Assembly (NCBI RefSeq): GCF_007896845.1
Contig: NZ_VOHS01000003.1
Span: 248,001-312,000, forward strand
DNA: 64,000 nucleotides
Reading direction: 5' to 3'
DNA from: Chitinophaga pinensis
Lineage (GTDB): Bacteria; Bacteroidota; Bacteroidia; Chitinophagales; Chitinophagaceae
In this document: one piece after another, positions 9,045-18,058 of the stretch
Numbering within the stretch: the stretch's first letter is position 1
Layout of the letters: the number at the start of each line of letters is the position of its first letter
Notes under the pieces: generated by a model
The model's database searches: none
Told to the model about the DNA's origin: nothing
The model's input: only the letters and a program-made list of their open reading frames with translations
Made by a program: the position numbers and the translations under genes

Positions 9045-9940
9045 GTGATAAACGTGCACATATAGAAATAGTGTCTTTACCAAGGTACGCACAGGCGGAT
9101 CCGAAATTTGTCGTGTCCGGATTATGCGAATTGGGAGACGGGTTCTTTTCCAGTAATGGCATTCCCCACAGACATGATTTCTATACCGTTTACTGGATCA
9201 AAAAAGGGCAACTCATTAATACCATCGACACCGTCACACATGCGGTAAAGAAGAACACCCTGTTCTTCCTGGCACCCGGACAGGTACACAAGATGGAATT
9301 CAGCGATAAGATAGAAGGGTATATGATCGCCTTTCAGGATGCGTTTATGTGTCTGAAAGATCAGGCAGCCACCCTGATGGGGATCAACTCCTCCCTCTTC
9401 TTCAATAATCAGTTCAGCAGCGTCATTACCCTCAGTCCGGAGCAGGAAAAAGACTTCGAGATGGTGGTTCATATGATGATGAAGGAAGTACAACAACAGG
9501 AAGCAGACTATGAGACCGCTTTTCATGGGCTCCTGCGATATTTTCTGGTATTGGCCTCCCGTATCAAAGGTAGCAGTATGCTGGCAGCTCCTGAACAACA
9601 TGCTACGCATAACAGCTCACTGTTCCTGCAATTCAAAAACCTGATCGAAGAGCAGTATATCACCCTGAAAAATGTTTCTGATTATGCTGAAATCCTGCAT
9701 ATCAAACCGGTTTTATTAAACGAGATCAGTAAACAGTTGTCGGGCATTACCGCCGGAGAACACATCCGGAACCGGGTTATTCTGGAAGCACAGCGTTATT
9801 TATATAATACAGACCTCTCTGCAAAAGAGATCGCTTATAAACTGGGTTTTGAAGATCCCCACTACTTCAGCCGCTTTTTTAAGAAATATACCAACCAGAC
9901 CCCCTCTGAGTTCAAAGAAGCTTCCCGCGCAAGTATCTGA
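9041..9940 (+). CDS. AraC-family transcriptional regulator
   Basis: The 299-residue protein has an N-terminal cupin-like sensing domain (HRHDFYTVYWIKKGQL near residues 42-57, APGQVHKMEF near 77-86) and a C-terminal double helix-turn-helix: the LKNVSDYAEILHIKPVLLNEISKQ segment and the signature KEIAYKLGFEDPHYFSRFFKKYTNQTPSEFK at about 264-294. It should bind DNA as an AraC/XylS-type activator. Inducer and target are unknown. It overlaps scpA by 4 nt, a translational coupling that says little about function because the partners are unrelated. Confidence 0.9.
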   Translation: MSDKRAHIEIVSLPRYAQADPKFVVSGLCELGDGFFSSNGIPHRHDFYTVYWIKKGQLINTIDTVTHAVKKNTLFFLAPGQVHKMEFSDKIEGYMIAFQDAFMCLKDQAATLMGINSSLFFNNQFSSVITLSPEQEKDFEMVVHMMMKEVQQQEADYETAFHGLLRYFLVLASRIKGSSMLAAPEQHATHNSSLFLQFKNLIEEQYITLKNVSDYAEILHIKPVLLNEISKQLSGITAGEHIRNRVILEAQRYLYNTDLSAKEIAYKLGFEDPHYFSRFFKKYTNQTPSEFKEASRASI

Positions 9941-10020
9941 TAATTAGTGTTTTTTGTAATCGGCAAAAAAAGTACACCGATTAAGTCATTTTATCCATTC
10001 CTAACATTTGTTGCAACATG

Positions 10021-10028
10021 TAATTTTG
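10021..10028 (+). promoter_or_regulatory. -7 element in the yceI leader
   Basis: TAATTTTG matches TAnnTTTG. It would give a 5' leader of about 165 nt for the YceI gene. No -33 element at normal spacing. Confidence 0.35.
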
Positions 10029-10157
10029 TATTGTCTTAATGAAACGGATATAACAAACAAAAGAACGGGCAGACATAAAGAAGAGAAAGGATGAAGTGAA
10101 GTAACAGCGAATTTGTTCATCAGCCGGTAATAAGACAAAACGAATTAACAAAGCAAG

Positions 10158-10189
10158 ACTTAAAAAAACACTAAACTTAAAAAAACACT
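10158..10189 (+). repeat. Tandem 15-mer in the yceI leader
   Basis: ACTTAAAAAAACACT occurs at 10158-10172 and 10175-10189 (period 17), ending 7 nt before the YceI start codon. This may be a replication-slippage duplication or an A-rich translation enhancer. A-rich leaders take the place of Shine-Dalgarno sites in this phylum. Confidence 0.6.
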
Positions 10190-10196
10190 TAAAGTT

Positions 10197-10724
10197 ATGG
10201 CAATCTGGAAAATCGACGCATCTCACAGCGATGTAGAATTTAAGGTAAAACACCTGATGATCTCTAGCGTAACTGGATACTTTGGTAAATATGAAGGAAC
10301 TGCAGAAAGCAGCAGCGATGATTTCACTGATGCAAAGATCACTTTTGAAGCAGATGTAAACAGCATCAGCACCAAAAACGAACAGCGTGATCAGCACTTA
10401 CAAGCAGAAGATTTCTTCCACGCTGCACAGTATCCGAAGCTTAGCTTTGTATCTACCGGTGTGAAGAAAGTGGACGATGAGAATTATAAAGTAACTGGTG
10501 ACCTGACTATGCGCGGTGTTACCAAACCAGTAGAACTGGCTGTAGAATTCAGCGGTATTGTGAAAGATCCATATGGTCAGACAAAAGCTGGTTTCGATAT
10601 TAAAGGTAAAATCAACAGAAAGGATTTCGGCGTTTCATTCCATGCTGTAACTGATAATGGCGGTCTGGTGCTGGGTGATGAAGTGAAATTACAGGCAAGT
10701 GTACAGCTGGTGAAACAGGCTTAA
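10197..10724 (+). CDS. YceI-family lipid-binding protein, cytoplasmic form
   Basis: The 175-residue protein is a YceI domain, a lipocalin-like beta-barrel that binds isoprenoid or amide lipids. The start MAIWKIDASHSDVEFKVKHLMISSVTGYFGKYEG is the classical N-terminal strand pair, followed by the DITGDLTMRGVTKP-type motif (VTGDLTMRGVTKPVELAVEF) and NRKDFGVSFHA. It has no signal peptide, unlike most YceI proteins and unlike the second copy at 51359, so it is probably cytoplasmic. It opens a run of small stress-related genes (OsmC, pirin, Dps), each with its own terminator. That suggests parallel regulation and not a single operon. Confidence 0.88.
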   Translation: MAIWKIDASHSDVEFKVKHLMISSVTGYFGKYEGTAESSSDDFTDAKITFEADVNSISTKNEQRDQHLQAEDFFHAAQYPKLSFVSTGVKKVDDENYKVTGDLTMRGVTKPVELAVEFSGIVKDPYGQTKAGFDIKGKINRKDFGVSFHAVTDNGGLVLGDEVKLQASVQLVKQA

Positions 10725-11027
10725 TCGGATATAGACTGGCAAGTGCCATTGCAATAATGAAACGATGCTAATCAGTCTGGAATAAAGAATTCAGGATAGG
10801 GGAAACAGTGGCGGCAATGGACAGTAGAAAGATGTTTTTTTGAGGATGATTGCCAGCAATAGTGTGAGCCGGATGAAGTGATTCATCCGGCTTTTTGTTG
10901 TATATATGCTTGTAGAGAAAAATCTACGTGTGGCAAGGTCTTTGGAAACAAAAAAGAATAGTAATTTCAGGAAGATTAACCACTTAGGTCATTCACATAT
11001 TCATTCATCTAATCAAACGTATTTATC
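10725..11027. other. Gene-free stretch between yceI and osmC-like genes
   Basis: This 303-nt gap holds the terminator at 10867-10897, well downstream of yceI, and the unresolved promoter region of the OsmC-family gene. Nothing else was recognised. Confidence 0.6.
10867..10897 (+). terminator. Strong intrinsic terminator after yceI
   Basis: An 11-bp perfect stem (10867-10877 with 10882-10892) closes a GTGA tetraloop and is followed by TTTTT. It lies 142 nt after the yceI stop, so the mRNA has a long 3' UTR or a second transcript ends here. Confidence 0.9.
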
Positions 11028-11438
11028 ATGAAAAGAACTGCATCCGCTAACTGGAAAGGTACCGGTAAAGATGGAAAAGGTACAGTAAGTTCACAGTCAG
11101 GTGTACTGGACAATACAGCATATTCCTACAAAAGCCGTTTTGAAGACGGTACCGGCACTAATCCTGAAGAGCTGATAGCAGCTGCGCATTCAGGTTGCTT
11201 TACCATGAAGCTCAGCTTCCTGCTTTCCGGCGCTGGTTTTACCCCTGAAAATATTGATACCAAAGCGACTATTACACTGGAGAATGGCGCTATCACCAGC
11301 AGTCACCTCGAGTTGAAAGCAACTGTTCCTGGTCTGGATAATGCCAGGTTCCTTGAGCTGGCAGAAGAGGCAAGAACAAACTGCCCTATCTCCAAACTGT
11401 TGAATACAGAGATCACACTCGACGCTCAACTGGCTTAA
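11028..11438 (+). CDS. OsmC-family peroxiredoxin
   Basis: The 136-residue protein is an OsmC/Ohr-type thiol peroxidase that reduces organic hydroperoxides in the cytoplasm. The two redox cysteines are visible: Cys57 in [10 protein letters not shown] and Cys119 in ARTNCPISK. The N-terminus ([25 protein letters not shown]) matches the OsmC subgroup more than Ohr. The gene is monocistronic, with a terminator directly after it, and lies in a stretch of oxidative or general-stress proteins. Confidence 0.92.
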   Translation: MKRTASANWKGTGKDGKGTVSSQSGVLDNTAYSYKSRFEDGTGTNPEELIAAAHSGCFTMKLSFLLSGAGFTPENIDTKATITLENGAITSSHLELKATVPGLDNARFLELAEEARTNCPISKLLNTEITLDAQLA

Positions 11439-11460
11439 TTAATAAGCAAAAGTCATTAAT

Positions 11461-11499
11461 AAAAGAGCCGTGCTGTTATACACTGCACGGCTCTTTTTT
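11461..11499 (+). terminator. Strong intrinsic terminator after the OsmC gene
   Basis: A 13-bp perfect stem (11461-11473 with 11485-11497) has an 11-nt loop. Its 3' arm runs into a T6 tract. Confidence 0.9.
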
Positions 11500-11591
11500 A
11501 TCAGCATAAATAGTCCACTCTTTTCAACAAGCTATCCATTTCCCGGCCTTTATTTAATGAGGATATTTGTATTGTAAAGGAGACAAGATAT

Positions 11592-12302
11592 ATGGACAAG
11601 ATCATTCACAGAGCAGATTCACGCAGCTTCTCAAACCACGGCTGGTTACAGAGTTATCATACCTTCAGCTTCGCAGGTTATTACAATCCTGAACGCATTC
11701 ATTTCGGTGCATTACGTGTACTCAATGACGATATAGTAAAAGGTGGAATGGGTTTCGGTACTCACCCGCACGATAATATGGAAATCGTTTCCATTCCTTT
11801 AAGCGGATCGCTTGAACACCGTGATAATACAGGCAGACATGAGATCATTCGTAGCAATGAAGTACAGATCATGAGTGCAGGTAGCGGTATCGCACACTCT
11901 GAATTCAATGCTTCTAAAACAGATCCGGTAAACTTCCTGCAGATATGGGTATTCCCTAAACTGCGGAACATTACGCCGCGTTATCAGCAGAAAGCATTTG
12001 ATGTAGCTGAAAGACAGAATAAATTACAGGTAGTTGTTTCTCCTGAAGCAGACAGCGACGCATTGCTGATTAATCAGGACGCATGGTTTTCATTGGGACA
12101 TTTTGATGAGGGACAAAGTGTGGAGATTACACCAAAAATGGCACAGCAAGGCAGTTATCTTTTTGTGCTTGACGGAGAGGTAGAAGTGGCAGGAGAAGTG
12201 CTGAAAGCACGTGATGCGATTGGCTTGAGCAATTACGATAGTGCTACTATAAAGACACTTAAAGCGGCAAACTTTTTGTTGATTGATGTTCCTATGAGTT
12301 AA
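11592..12302 (+). CDS. Pirin family protein
   Basis: The 236-residue bicupin is a pirin. The N-terminal cupin keeps the metal-binding set: HPHDNMEIVS (histidines near residues 58 and 60) and GIAHSEFN (His and Glu near 102-104). The opening RADSRSFSNHGWLQSYHTFSFAGYYNPERIHFGALRVLNDD is the conserved pirin start. Bacterial pirins act as quercetin dioxygenases or as redox-responsive regulators; which applies here is not visible. The gene is followed after 26 nt by dps, so the two may be co-transcribed, in line with a stress role. Confidence 0.92.
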   Translation: MDKIIHRADSRSFSNHGWLQSYHTFSFAGYYNPERIHFGALRVLNDDIVKGGMGFGTHPHDNMEIVSIPLSGSLEHRDNTGRHEIIRSNEVQIMSAGSGIAHSEFNASKTDPVNFLQIWVFPKLRNITPRYQQKAFDVAERQNKLQVVVSPEADSDALLINQDAWFSLGHFDEGQSVEITPKMAQQGSYLFVLDGEVEVAGEVLKARDAIGLSNYDSATIKTLKAANFLLIDVPMS

Positions 12303-12328
12303 TTACCATTACCCAAAAACATAACGAT

Positions 12329-12805
12329 ATGAGTACTGCAACTACGAACATCGGTCTTGAAAAGAAAACATCCAAAGAACTTGCAGAGAAACTGAATATA
12401 CTGCTGGCTACTTACCAGTTGTTTTATATGAACGTACGTGGATTTCACTGGAACATACGTGGTGACAAGTTCTTCACCCTGCATGTGAAATTTGAAGAGT
12501 TATATACAGATTCGTTGACGAAGATCGACGAAATCGCGGAAAGGATCCTGACATTGGGATTCACTCCTACGCATGCTTTCTCTGACTATATAGAACAATC
12601 TGTTATTGCAGAAGTGAAACATGAAAGCAAAGATGTGGCGTGTGTACAACATGTGTTGTCCGGCCTGCAATCATTAATAGAGATCGAACGTGAAGTATCT
12701 GCGCTGAGCGATGAGGTGGGTGATGACGGTACAAACGATCTGATCACTACTTATATCCGTGAGCAGGAGAAGATAGTCTGGATGTACAACGCTTATCTGA
12801 GATAG
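12329..12805 (+). CDS. dps: Dps family DNA-binding ferritin-like protein
   Basis: The 158-residue protein has the Dps four-helix ferritin fold. The ferroxidase ligands typical of Dps are present in FYMNVRGFHWNIRGDKFFTLHVKFEELYTDSLTKIDEIAERI (residues 33-73), with the conserved His of FHWN and the D-x3-E pair of KIDEIAE. Dps dodecamers store iron, consume peroxide and coat DNA. It lacks a long lysine-rich tail, so DNA binding may be weak. It lies 26 nt after pirin and ends at a very strong terminator shared with tRNA-fMet. Confidence 0.92.
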   Translation: MSTATTNIGLEKKTSKELAEKLNILLATYQLFYMNVRGFHWNIRGDKFFTLHVKFEELYTDSLTKIDEIAERILTLGFTPTHAFSDYIEQSVIAEVKHESKDVACVQHVLSGLQSLIEIEREVSALSDEVGDDGTNDLITTYIREQEKIVWMYNAYLR

Positions 12806-12837
12806 AACGCATGCAGCTATAGACAGTGACGTGATAA

Positions 12838-12875
12838 AAACACAAAAGCCGAAGATAACTTCGGCTTTTGTGTTT
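12838..12875. terminator. Terminator between dps and tRNA-fMet
   Basis: A perfect 17-bp stem (12838-12854 with 12859-12875) closes an ATAA loop. The right edge is T-rich for the dps transcript and the left edge gives a U-tract for the tRNA transcript on the minus strand. Confidence 0.9.
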
Positions 12876-12880
12876 CTGTG

Positions 12881-12952
<72 letters not shown>

Positions 12953-12961
12953 ATGAGGGTG

Positions 12962-12991
12962 CAAATATAGGTATTATTTTCTAATGACAAA
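12962..12991 (-). promoter_or_regulatory. Consensus Bacteroidetes promoter for tRNA-fMet
   Basis: On the minus strand TTTG (complement of 12988-12991) is followed after 18 nt by TATATTTG (complement of 12962-12969). This fits the TTTG-N19-TAnnTTTG consensus closely and puts the start site a few bases before the mature tRNA. Confidence 0.8.
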
Positions 12992-13344
12992 ATCTTTATT
13001 ATATAATTTATCTGCCATCGACCCCTGAAAACTCACTTAAAGTAGATGTATTGTACGCTGGTAGCGGTATACAAGCTGAAATAGCTGTTTTTATTATATA
13101 ATATCCTGCTGATGTCCCATTGCCTGCAAAAAGTATAAGCAGTTAACAGTCAGTTAGGCTATTGTATTTCGAAGAAAATCTGATGAAAATATGATAGGTC
13201 AGATATGCCTGAAAATGGCTCGTATGGCGGATTATAGGCAGGTGTTTATTTCCTGCTGCCTATGTGAAAAAAGGTTTGTACCTTAGAAATATGTAACGGA
13301 CGAATATTGTATTGCTTAATTATTTCACGTTAAAATCAATACAC
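12992..13344. other. Gene-free stretch upstream of the coiled-coil gene
   Basis: About 350 nt of AT-rich sequence without a credible ORF or strong hairpin. It holds the divergent control regions of tRNA-fMet and the 13345 gene; no clear promoter for the latter was found. Confidence 0.5.
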
Positions 13345-13719
13345 ATGGAAGTTTCCGCACAAACCTCAGACATCGAACAGATCAGTAACTGGAGAGACGA
13401 AGTGATTGCTACCAGGGAGTCTATCCGGTCTATGCGTAGTCAGTTAGAGCAACTTGCCCGTCACAAAACTGATGACGAATCCCTGGCACAGATCGAGCAT
13501 TTTCAGAACCAGTTTATTTGTCAGGAAGAAAAAGCAGATGAATTGCGACATGATCTGAAGCAATCTTCAAAGAAAATCTCCAATAACGGTCAGCCAGCCA
13601 TATTACATGATGACCGCCCGGTTGATGATTATGATGTACTGCATGACCGCATGAATACATTCAGGAAATTGTATAACGAATTACAGGATGAATTTGAGAA
13701 ATTCAGGTCTTTCTCGTGA
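13345..13719 (+). CDS. Hypothetical coiled-coil protein
   Basis: This 124-residue protein was not recognised. Its sequence is strongly helical and charged, with heptad-like leucine and methionine spacing in SIRSMRSQLEQLARHKTDDESLAQIEHFQNQF and again near the C-terminus (MNTFRKLYNELQDEFEKFRSF), so a cytoplasmic coiled-coil is likely. It has no signal peptide or membrane segment. The ATG at 13345 is chosen over an in-frame TTG at 13312. It stands alone between tRNA-fMet and the convergent reductase gene, from which it is separated by 16 nt. Confidence 0.6.
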   Translation: MEVSAQTSDIEQISNWRDEVIATRESIRSMRSQLEQLARHKTDDESLAQIEHFQNQFICQEEKADELRHDLKQSSKKISNNGQPAILHDDRPVDDYDVLHDRMNTFRKLYNELQDEFEKFRSFS

Positions 13720-13735
13720 TCCTGTCATCAGGTAG

Positions 13736-14788
13736 TTATAGCTCTATCACTACCTCTGCACTCGCCGCGTAACCGGTGCAGGTGAGGACGAAGCCCTGTT
13801 CTACCTCTTTGTCCGTTAATACTTCATTCAGGGCCATCCACACTTTACCTTTTGTACAACGGGCCGTGCAGGATCCGCAAACACCTCCTTTACAGCTGTA
13901 AGGTATCGCTATGCCTTGCTCAAGTGCTGCCGCCAGTATATTATGATTGCCGGGTACGGAAAGCTGATGCATTCCCCCACGAAAATGTATTGTTACATCT
14001 TTCAGGGACGCATCATCTGGTACGCCTATTCTTGCCAGTTGCGGGGCCGTATTAACGACAAAATTCTCCTTATGCAGCTGTTCCTCTTCAAAGCCCATAA
14101 AAGTGAGCGTTAAGAGCGCCATACGCATATATTCAGGTGGTCCGCATACAAAGAATTGGGCATCCTGTTTATTATAACGTAACTGTTGCTGTACTAATGG
14201 CTCCAGCGAAAGGTTGCCCAGCCGGCGTATAATATGATCAGGCGGTTCGCTGCTGTATAGATGTATGATATGCAGCTGTTCAGGAAACTGTGTCGCAAGC
14301 GTCTGTAGCTGTTGATGGAAGATCGTCCGCTGTTCTGAACGATTGCTGTATACTAATTTGACATGCGCAGTGGGCTCATGATACAGCACATCTTTCAGTA
14401 TTGCATACAAAGGCGTAATACCACTACCGGCGCCCAACAGAAAGATATCTCTGGGAATCTTGCTGCGGGAGGATAATGTAAAACGTCCGGAAGGTAAAAG
14501 AGCCGTGATCTTATCGCCGGCTTTCCAGTTGCGCAGGATATGACGGGAGATTTCTCCGTTCTGTTTTTCACGGACTGTCACCGAAGGATAAGGGTCTATA
14601 CCGGGTGTGGAACTGAAGGAATAAGACCTTCTGTATTCCGTACCATGCAGGTATATCAGAAATGTAATGAATTGCCCCGGCAGATAGTGCAATGGCTGTC
14701 CGTCAACAGTTTCCAGTCTGTAAGTAAATGTATCCGCTGTTTCTGCTATGACCTCCCTGATGCGGAGGTGTATATACAATTCATCCAT
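13736..14788 (-). CDS. Flavin/2Fe-2S ferredoxin reductase (PaaE-like)
   Basis: The 350-residue protein has three domains in the order of phenylacetate-CoA epoxidase reductase and related electron-transfer proteins. An FAD-binding beta-barrel comes first with the RRSYSFSS motif near residues 53-60, then an NAD(P)-binding domain (GAGSGITPLYAIL near 117-129, FVCGPPEYM near 214-222), then a C-terminal plant-type ferredoxin domain with the ligands in YSCKGGVCGSCTARC and, further on, LTCTG. It transfers electrons from NAD(P)H to an oxygenase or other acceptor. No oxygenase lies nearby, so the partner is unknown. It is downstream of dxs but separated by a terminator. Confidence 0.88.
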   Translation of the reverse strand: MDELYIHLRIREVIAETADTFTYRLETVDGQPLHYLPGQFITFLIYLHGTEYRRSYSFSSTPGIDPYPSVTVREKQNGEISRHILRNWKAGDKITALLPSGRFTLSSRSKIPRDIFLLGAGSGITPLYAILKDVLYHEPTAHVKLVYSNRSEQRTIFHQQLQTLATQFPEQLHIIHLYSSEPPDHIIRRLGNLSLEPLVQQQLRYNKQDAQFFVCGPPEYMRMALLTLTFMGFEEEQLHKENFVVNTAPQLARIGVPDDASLKDVTIHFRGGMHQLSVPGNHNILAAALEQGIAIPYSCKGGVCGSCTARCTKGKVWMALNEVLTDKEVEQGFVLTCTGYAASAEVVIEL

Positions 14789-14799
14789 ATTATAAAAAT

Positions 14800-14844
14800 A
14801 AGAAAGCCACCTGTATGAGCAATGTCATAACCGGTGGCTTTCTT
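14800..14844 (-). terminator. Terminator downstream of dxs
   Basis: A 12-bp perfect stem (14800-14811 with 14833-14844) with a 21-nt loop. On the minus strand its 3' arm is followed by a T-rich run (TATTTTTAT), fitting termination of the dxs transcript before the reductase gene. Confidence 0.8.
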
Positions 14845-14870
14845 GTTATTTTGCTGTTTCAGCCTTTTTA

Positions 14871-16796
14871 TCAGGCAGTAACAGTGATCTTTTCTTTCAG
14901 CATAGCACGTGCGGCAGCAGCGATGCCAGTCGCATCATAGCCACATTCGCGGTGCAGTTCTTCTGGTTTACCATGTTCAACGATACGGTCAGGAATACCC
15001 AGCAGACGTACATCCGCTTTATATCCGTGTGCTGCCATGAATTCCAGTACGGCGCTACCAAAGCCACCTGTTACAGCAGCGTCTTCTACAGTGATGATCT
15101 TGTCAAACTGACTGAATATTTCGTGCAGCATCGCTTCATCCAGTGGTTTTACAAAACGCATATCGTAGTGCGCTGGTTGCAGACCGTCTGTCAGCAGTTC
15201 CTTGCAGGCTTCAGTTACAAAATTACCGGGATGACCGAGGGAAAGGATCGCAATATCTTTACCGTTACGCACTTTACGGCCGGTACCAACTTTGATCTCT
15301 TTGAATGGCTGTTTCCAGTCAGGCATAACACCTTGTCCTCTTGGATAACGAATCACAAAAGGATATTCCTGAGCAGGCAGCTGGGAAGTATACATCAGGT
15401 TGCGCAGTTCCTCTTCGTTCATTGGAGAACTGATGATTACGTTTGGTACGCAACGCATGAAAGCGATATCATAAGCGCCATGGTGTGTAGGTCCATCCTC
15501 TCCTACCAGACCGGCACGGTCCAGACAGAAGGTAACCGGCAGTTTCTGGATAGCCACATCATGTAAAGCCTGATCATAGGCACGCTGCATGAAGGAAGAG
15601 TAGATGTTACAGAATACGCGCATACCCTGCGTTGCCAGACCGGCAGAAAGGGTAACGGCATGTTGCTCACAGATACCAACGTCGAAGGCGCGATCCGGCA
15701 TTTTTTCCATCATGAATTTCAGCGAAGAACCGGAAGGCATCGCGGGAGTGATACCCATGATGTGCTTGTTTTGTTCTGCCAGTTCGATGATCGTATGACC
15801 AAATACGTCCTGATATTTCGGCGGCTGTGGTTTATCCACCGGTTTTTTAAAGATTTCGCCGGTGATCTTATCAAAGAGTCCCGGAGCGTGCCAGGTGGTC
15901 TGGTCTTTCTCCGCCAGTGCATAGCCCTTACCTTTGGTGGTAACGATATGCAGCAGTTTTGGCCCGGGAATGTCTTTCAGGTCCTGCAGGGTATCTACCA
16001 GTTTCACGATATTATGACCATCGATCGGGCCGAAATAACGGAGTTTCAGTGATTCAAACAGGTTGCTGGAGCTGGAAACAACACCTTTCAGACCTGCTTC
16101 CAGTTTGGAAGCCATGTCGCGGGTGAAGCGTTTACCAACCGGGAGTTTACCCAGCAGGTTCCATACATCGTCGCGCAGTTTATTATAAGTAGGAGAAGTC
16201 GTAATGTCGGTCAGGTATTCTTTCAGGGCACCTACATTCGGGTCAATAGACATACAGTTGTCATTGAGAATGATCAGCACATTAGCATTGGCCACACCTG
16301 CATGATTGAGTGCCTCAAATGCCATACCTGCTGTCATGGCGCCATCACCGATTACAGCGATATGCTGACGATCGGTTTCCCCTTTATATTTGGAAGCCAT
16401 CGCCATACCCAGAGCCGCTGAGATGGAGGTAGAGGAGTGACCCACACCAAAGGTGTCGTACTCGCTTTCGTCCCTTTTCGGGAAACCACTGATACCGTGA
16501 TATTTTCTGTTGGTATGGAAAACGTCTCTTCTGCCGGTCAGGATCTTGTGACCATATGCCTGGTGACCTACGTCCCATACCAGCTGGTCATAAGGGGTGT
16601 TAAAAACATAGTGTAGTGCGACAGACAGCTCCACCACTCCGAGGCTTGCTGCAAAGTGGCCACCGTGCACACTGACAACATCAATAATGAACTGGCGGAG
16701 TTCTTCACTTACTTCGTGCAGTTGCTCTTTACTGAGATTCCGCAGATCAGCAGGGGTTTCGATCTTGCCCAAAAGAGGGCCCGGCGTAATATTCAT
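14871..16796 (-). CDS. dxs: 1-Deoxy-D-xylulose-5-phosphate synthase
   Basis: The 641-residue enzyme condenses pyruvate and glyceraldehyde 3-phosphate, the first step of the MEP isoprenoid pathway, using thiamine diphosphate. It shows GGHFAASLGVVELSVALHYVF (residues about 45-65), the ThDP motif GDGAMTAGMAFEALNHAG (around 151-168) followed by ILNDNCMSIDPNVG, and the second-half motif CLDRAGLVGEDGPTHHGAYD. Length is normal. A TACTTTTG -7-like element lies 27 nt upstream on the minus strand. GGGP synthase at 18868 uses an isoprenoid product, but the two genes are not in one operon. Confidence 0.96.
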   Translation of the reverse strand: MNITPGPLLGKIETPADLRNLSKEQLHEVSEELRQFIIDVVSVHGGHFAASLGVVELSVALHYVFNTPYDQLVWDVGHQAYGHKILTGRRDVFHTNRKYHGISGFPKRDESEYDTFGVGHSSTSISAALGMAMASKYKGETDRQHIAVIGDGAMTAGMAFEALNHAGVANANVLIILNDNCMSIDPNVGALKEYLTDITTSPTYNKLRDDVWNLLGKLPVGKRFTRDMASKLEAGLKGVVSSSSNLFESLKLRYFGPIDGHNIVKLVDTLQDLKDIPGPKLLHIVTTKGKGYALAEKDQTTWHAPGLFDKITGEIFKKPVDKPQPPKYQDVFGHTIIELAEQNKHIMGITPAMPSGSSLKFMMEKMPDRAFDVGICEQHAVTLSAGLATQGMRVFCNIYSSFMQRAYDQALHDVAIQKLPVTFCLDRAGLVGEDGPTHHGAYDIAFMRCVPNVIISSPMNEEELRNLMYTSQLPAQEYPFVIRYPRGQGVMPDWKQPFKEIKVGTGRKVRNGKDIAILSLGHPGNFVTEACKELLTDGLQPAHYDMRFVKPLDEAMLHEIFSQFDKIITVEDAAVTGGFGSAVLEFMAAHGYKADVRLLGIPDRIVEHGKPEELHRECGYDATGIAAAARAMLKEKITVTA

Positions 16797-16822
16797 ACTT
16801 CTTGATGCAGGATTTAAGTAAG

Positions 16823-16830
16823 CAAAAGTA
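16823..16830 (-). promoter_or_regulatory. -7 element of the dxs promoter
   Basis: On the minus strand TACTTTTG (TAnnTTTG) sits 27 nt before the ATG. A -33 TTG was not found at the ideal distance. Confidence 0.45.
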
Positions 16831-16911
16831 CAAATTCTGTGCTAATGTACAGTGATTCCATACATCAGCACATTTCGACATTCTGCAATGCAAGGTCCCC
16901 ACTCATAACAT

Positions 16912-16947
16912 TTAGCCCCGGACGGGCTAAGCACATCGGTATTTTTG
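16912..16947 (+). promoter_or_regulatory. Promoter and inverted repeat upstream of the lytS-type gene
   Basis: TATTTTTG (16940-16947) matches the -7 element, 33 nt before the ATG. A 7-bp inverted repeat, TTAGCCC/GGGCTAA (16912-16918 and 16924-16930), lies where the -33 element should be, so it may be an operator, possibly for the neighbouring response regulator. Confidence 0.5.
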
Positions 16948-16980
16948 AAATGTAGCAGTAGTTTACTAATTTTCAGATAG

Positions 16981-18021
16981 ATGTTTAAACGAATATCAAG
17001 ATATTGGTGGTGTCAGATCCTTGGCTGGACGGCTTATTCAGTAGTTAATCTGTTTTTTGCCTATTCCTTTGCCGGTTCATTCGGATCTTACTTCCTGGTA
17101 AACCTGCTGGTCATTATGTTTTTTGGCATGCTGGCCACACATCTGCTGCGAAGCATCATCAAGCGTCTGAACTGGTTCCAGTATAGCTTTGAGAGCCAGA
17201 TGCTGCTTTTTTTCGCATTGACGGTGAGTTCCGGGGTGATAATTTATGTAGGGAATACCATTGCTGGTAATCTTTACAGGTATTCGTGGCAACAAAGAGA
17301 GCTGACAGACCAGACAACACTGACCTTTTTGTTACCGATCTTCCTGATTACCTCCATCTGGTGGCTGATTTACTTTGTATGGCATTATATAGAACGCAGC
17401 AGGAACAGTCAGGTAGACAAACTGAAACTGGAAAGTACGGTGAAGGAGCTGGAACTGAAAACGATCAAATCCCAGCTGAATCCACATTTTATATTCAATG
17501 CGTTGAACAGTATCAGGGCACTCGTAGATGAGAATCCACAGAGGGCCAGAACGGCCATTACGGAACTTTCTAACATCCTGAGAAGTTCCATGCAGGTGGA
17601 AAAAGCAGAAACTGTGAATCTGGAAAACGAGTTGGATATAGTAAAAGATTACCTTGCACTGGAGAATATCAGATTTGAAGAACGCCTGCGGGTGCAATAT
17701 GATATTGATCCTGAAACACTCGAGTTGCCTATTCCCCCTATGATGCTGCAGACCCTGGTAGAAAACGCCATTAAACATGGTATTTCCCGGACAGTCAGTG
17801 GCGGAACAGTGATAATAGGGTCTCATGTAAGGGACACGCACCACGAAATTACTATTGAAAATACGGGACAGATCGGAGGAGCTGCAACCACCGGACATGG
17901 TTTTGGACTCCAGAGTACCAGACAGCGGTTGAGCCTGTTGTACGGAAATAAGGCATCATTTAACATTTATAATAAAAATGAGGAAACGGTGGAAGCCATA
18001 GTGCTTATGCCGTTGTTCTGA
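16981..18021 (+). CDS. LytS-type sensor histidine kinase
   Basis: The 346-residue protein has four membrane segments in the first 130 residues and a cytoplasmic kinase of the His_kinase (LytS/YehU) family. The phosphoacceptor His169 is in LKTIKSQLNPHFIFNALNSI, and the ATP-binding domain shows PPMMLQTLVENAIKHGI (N-box, about 250-266) and GHGFGLQSTRQRLSLLYG (G-box). It has no separate sensor domain, so stimulus detection is presumably in the membrane part. The cognate LytTR regulator follows 37 nt downstream, so the two form a two-component pair. Confidence 0.9.
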   Translation: MFKRISRYWWCQILGWTAYSVVNLFFAYSFAGSFGSYFLVNLLVIMFFGMLATHLLRSIIKRLNWFQYSFESQMLLFFALTVSSGVIIYVGNTIAGNLYRYSWQQRELTDQTTLTFLLPIFLITSIWWLIYFVWHYIERSRNSQVDKLKLESTVKELELKTIKSQLNPHFIFNALNSIRALVDENPQRARTAITELSNILRSSMQVEKAETVNLENELDIVKDYLALENIRFEERLRVQYDIDPETLELPIPPMMLQTLVENAIKHGISRTVSGGTVIIGSHVRDTHHEITIENTGQIGGAATTGHGFGLQSTRQRLSLLYGNKASFNIYNKNEETVEAIVLMPLF

Positions 18022-18058
18022 TTATTGTATTTCGCGCCAAGTTTAAAAGTAGTTGCTC

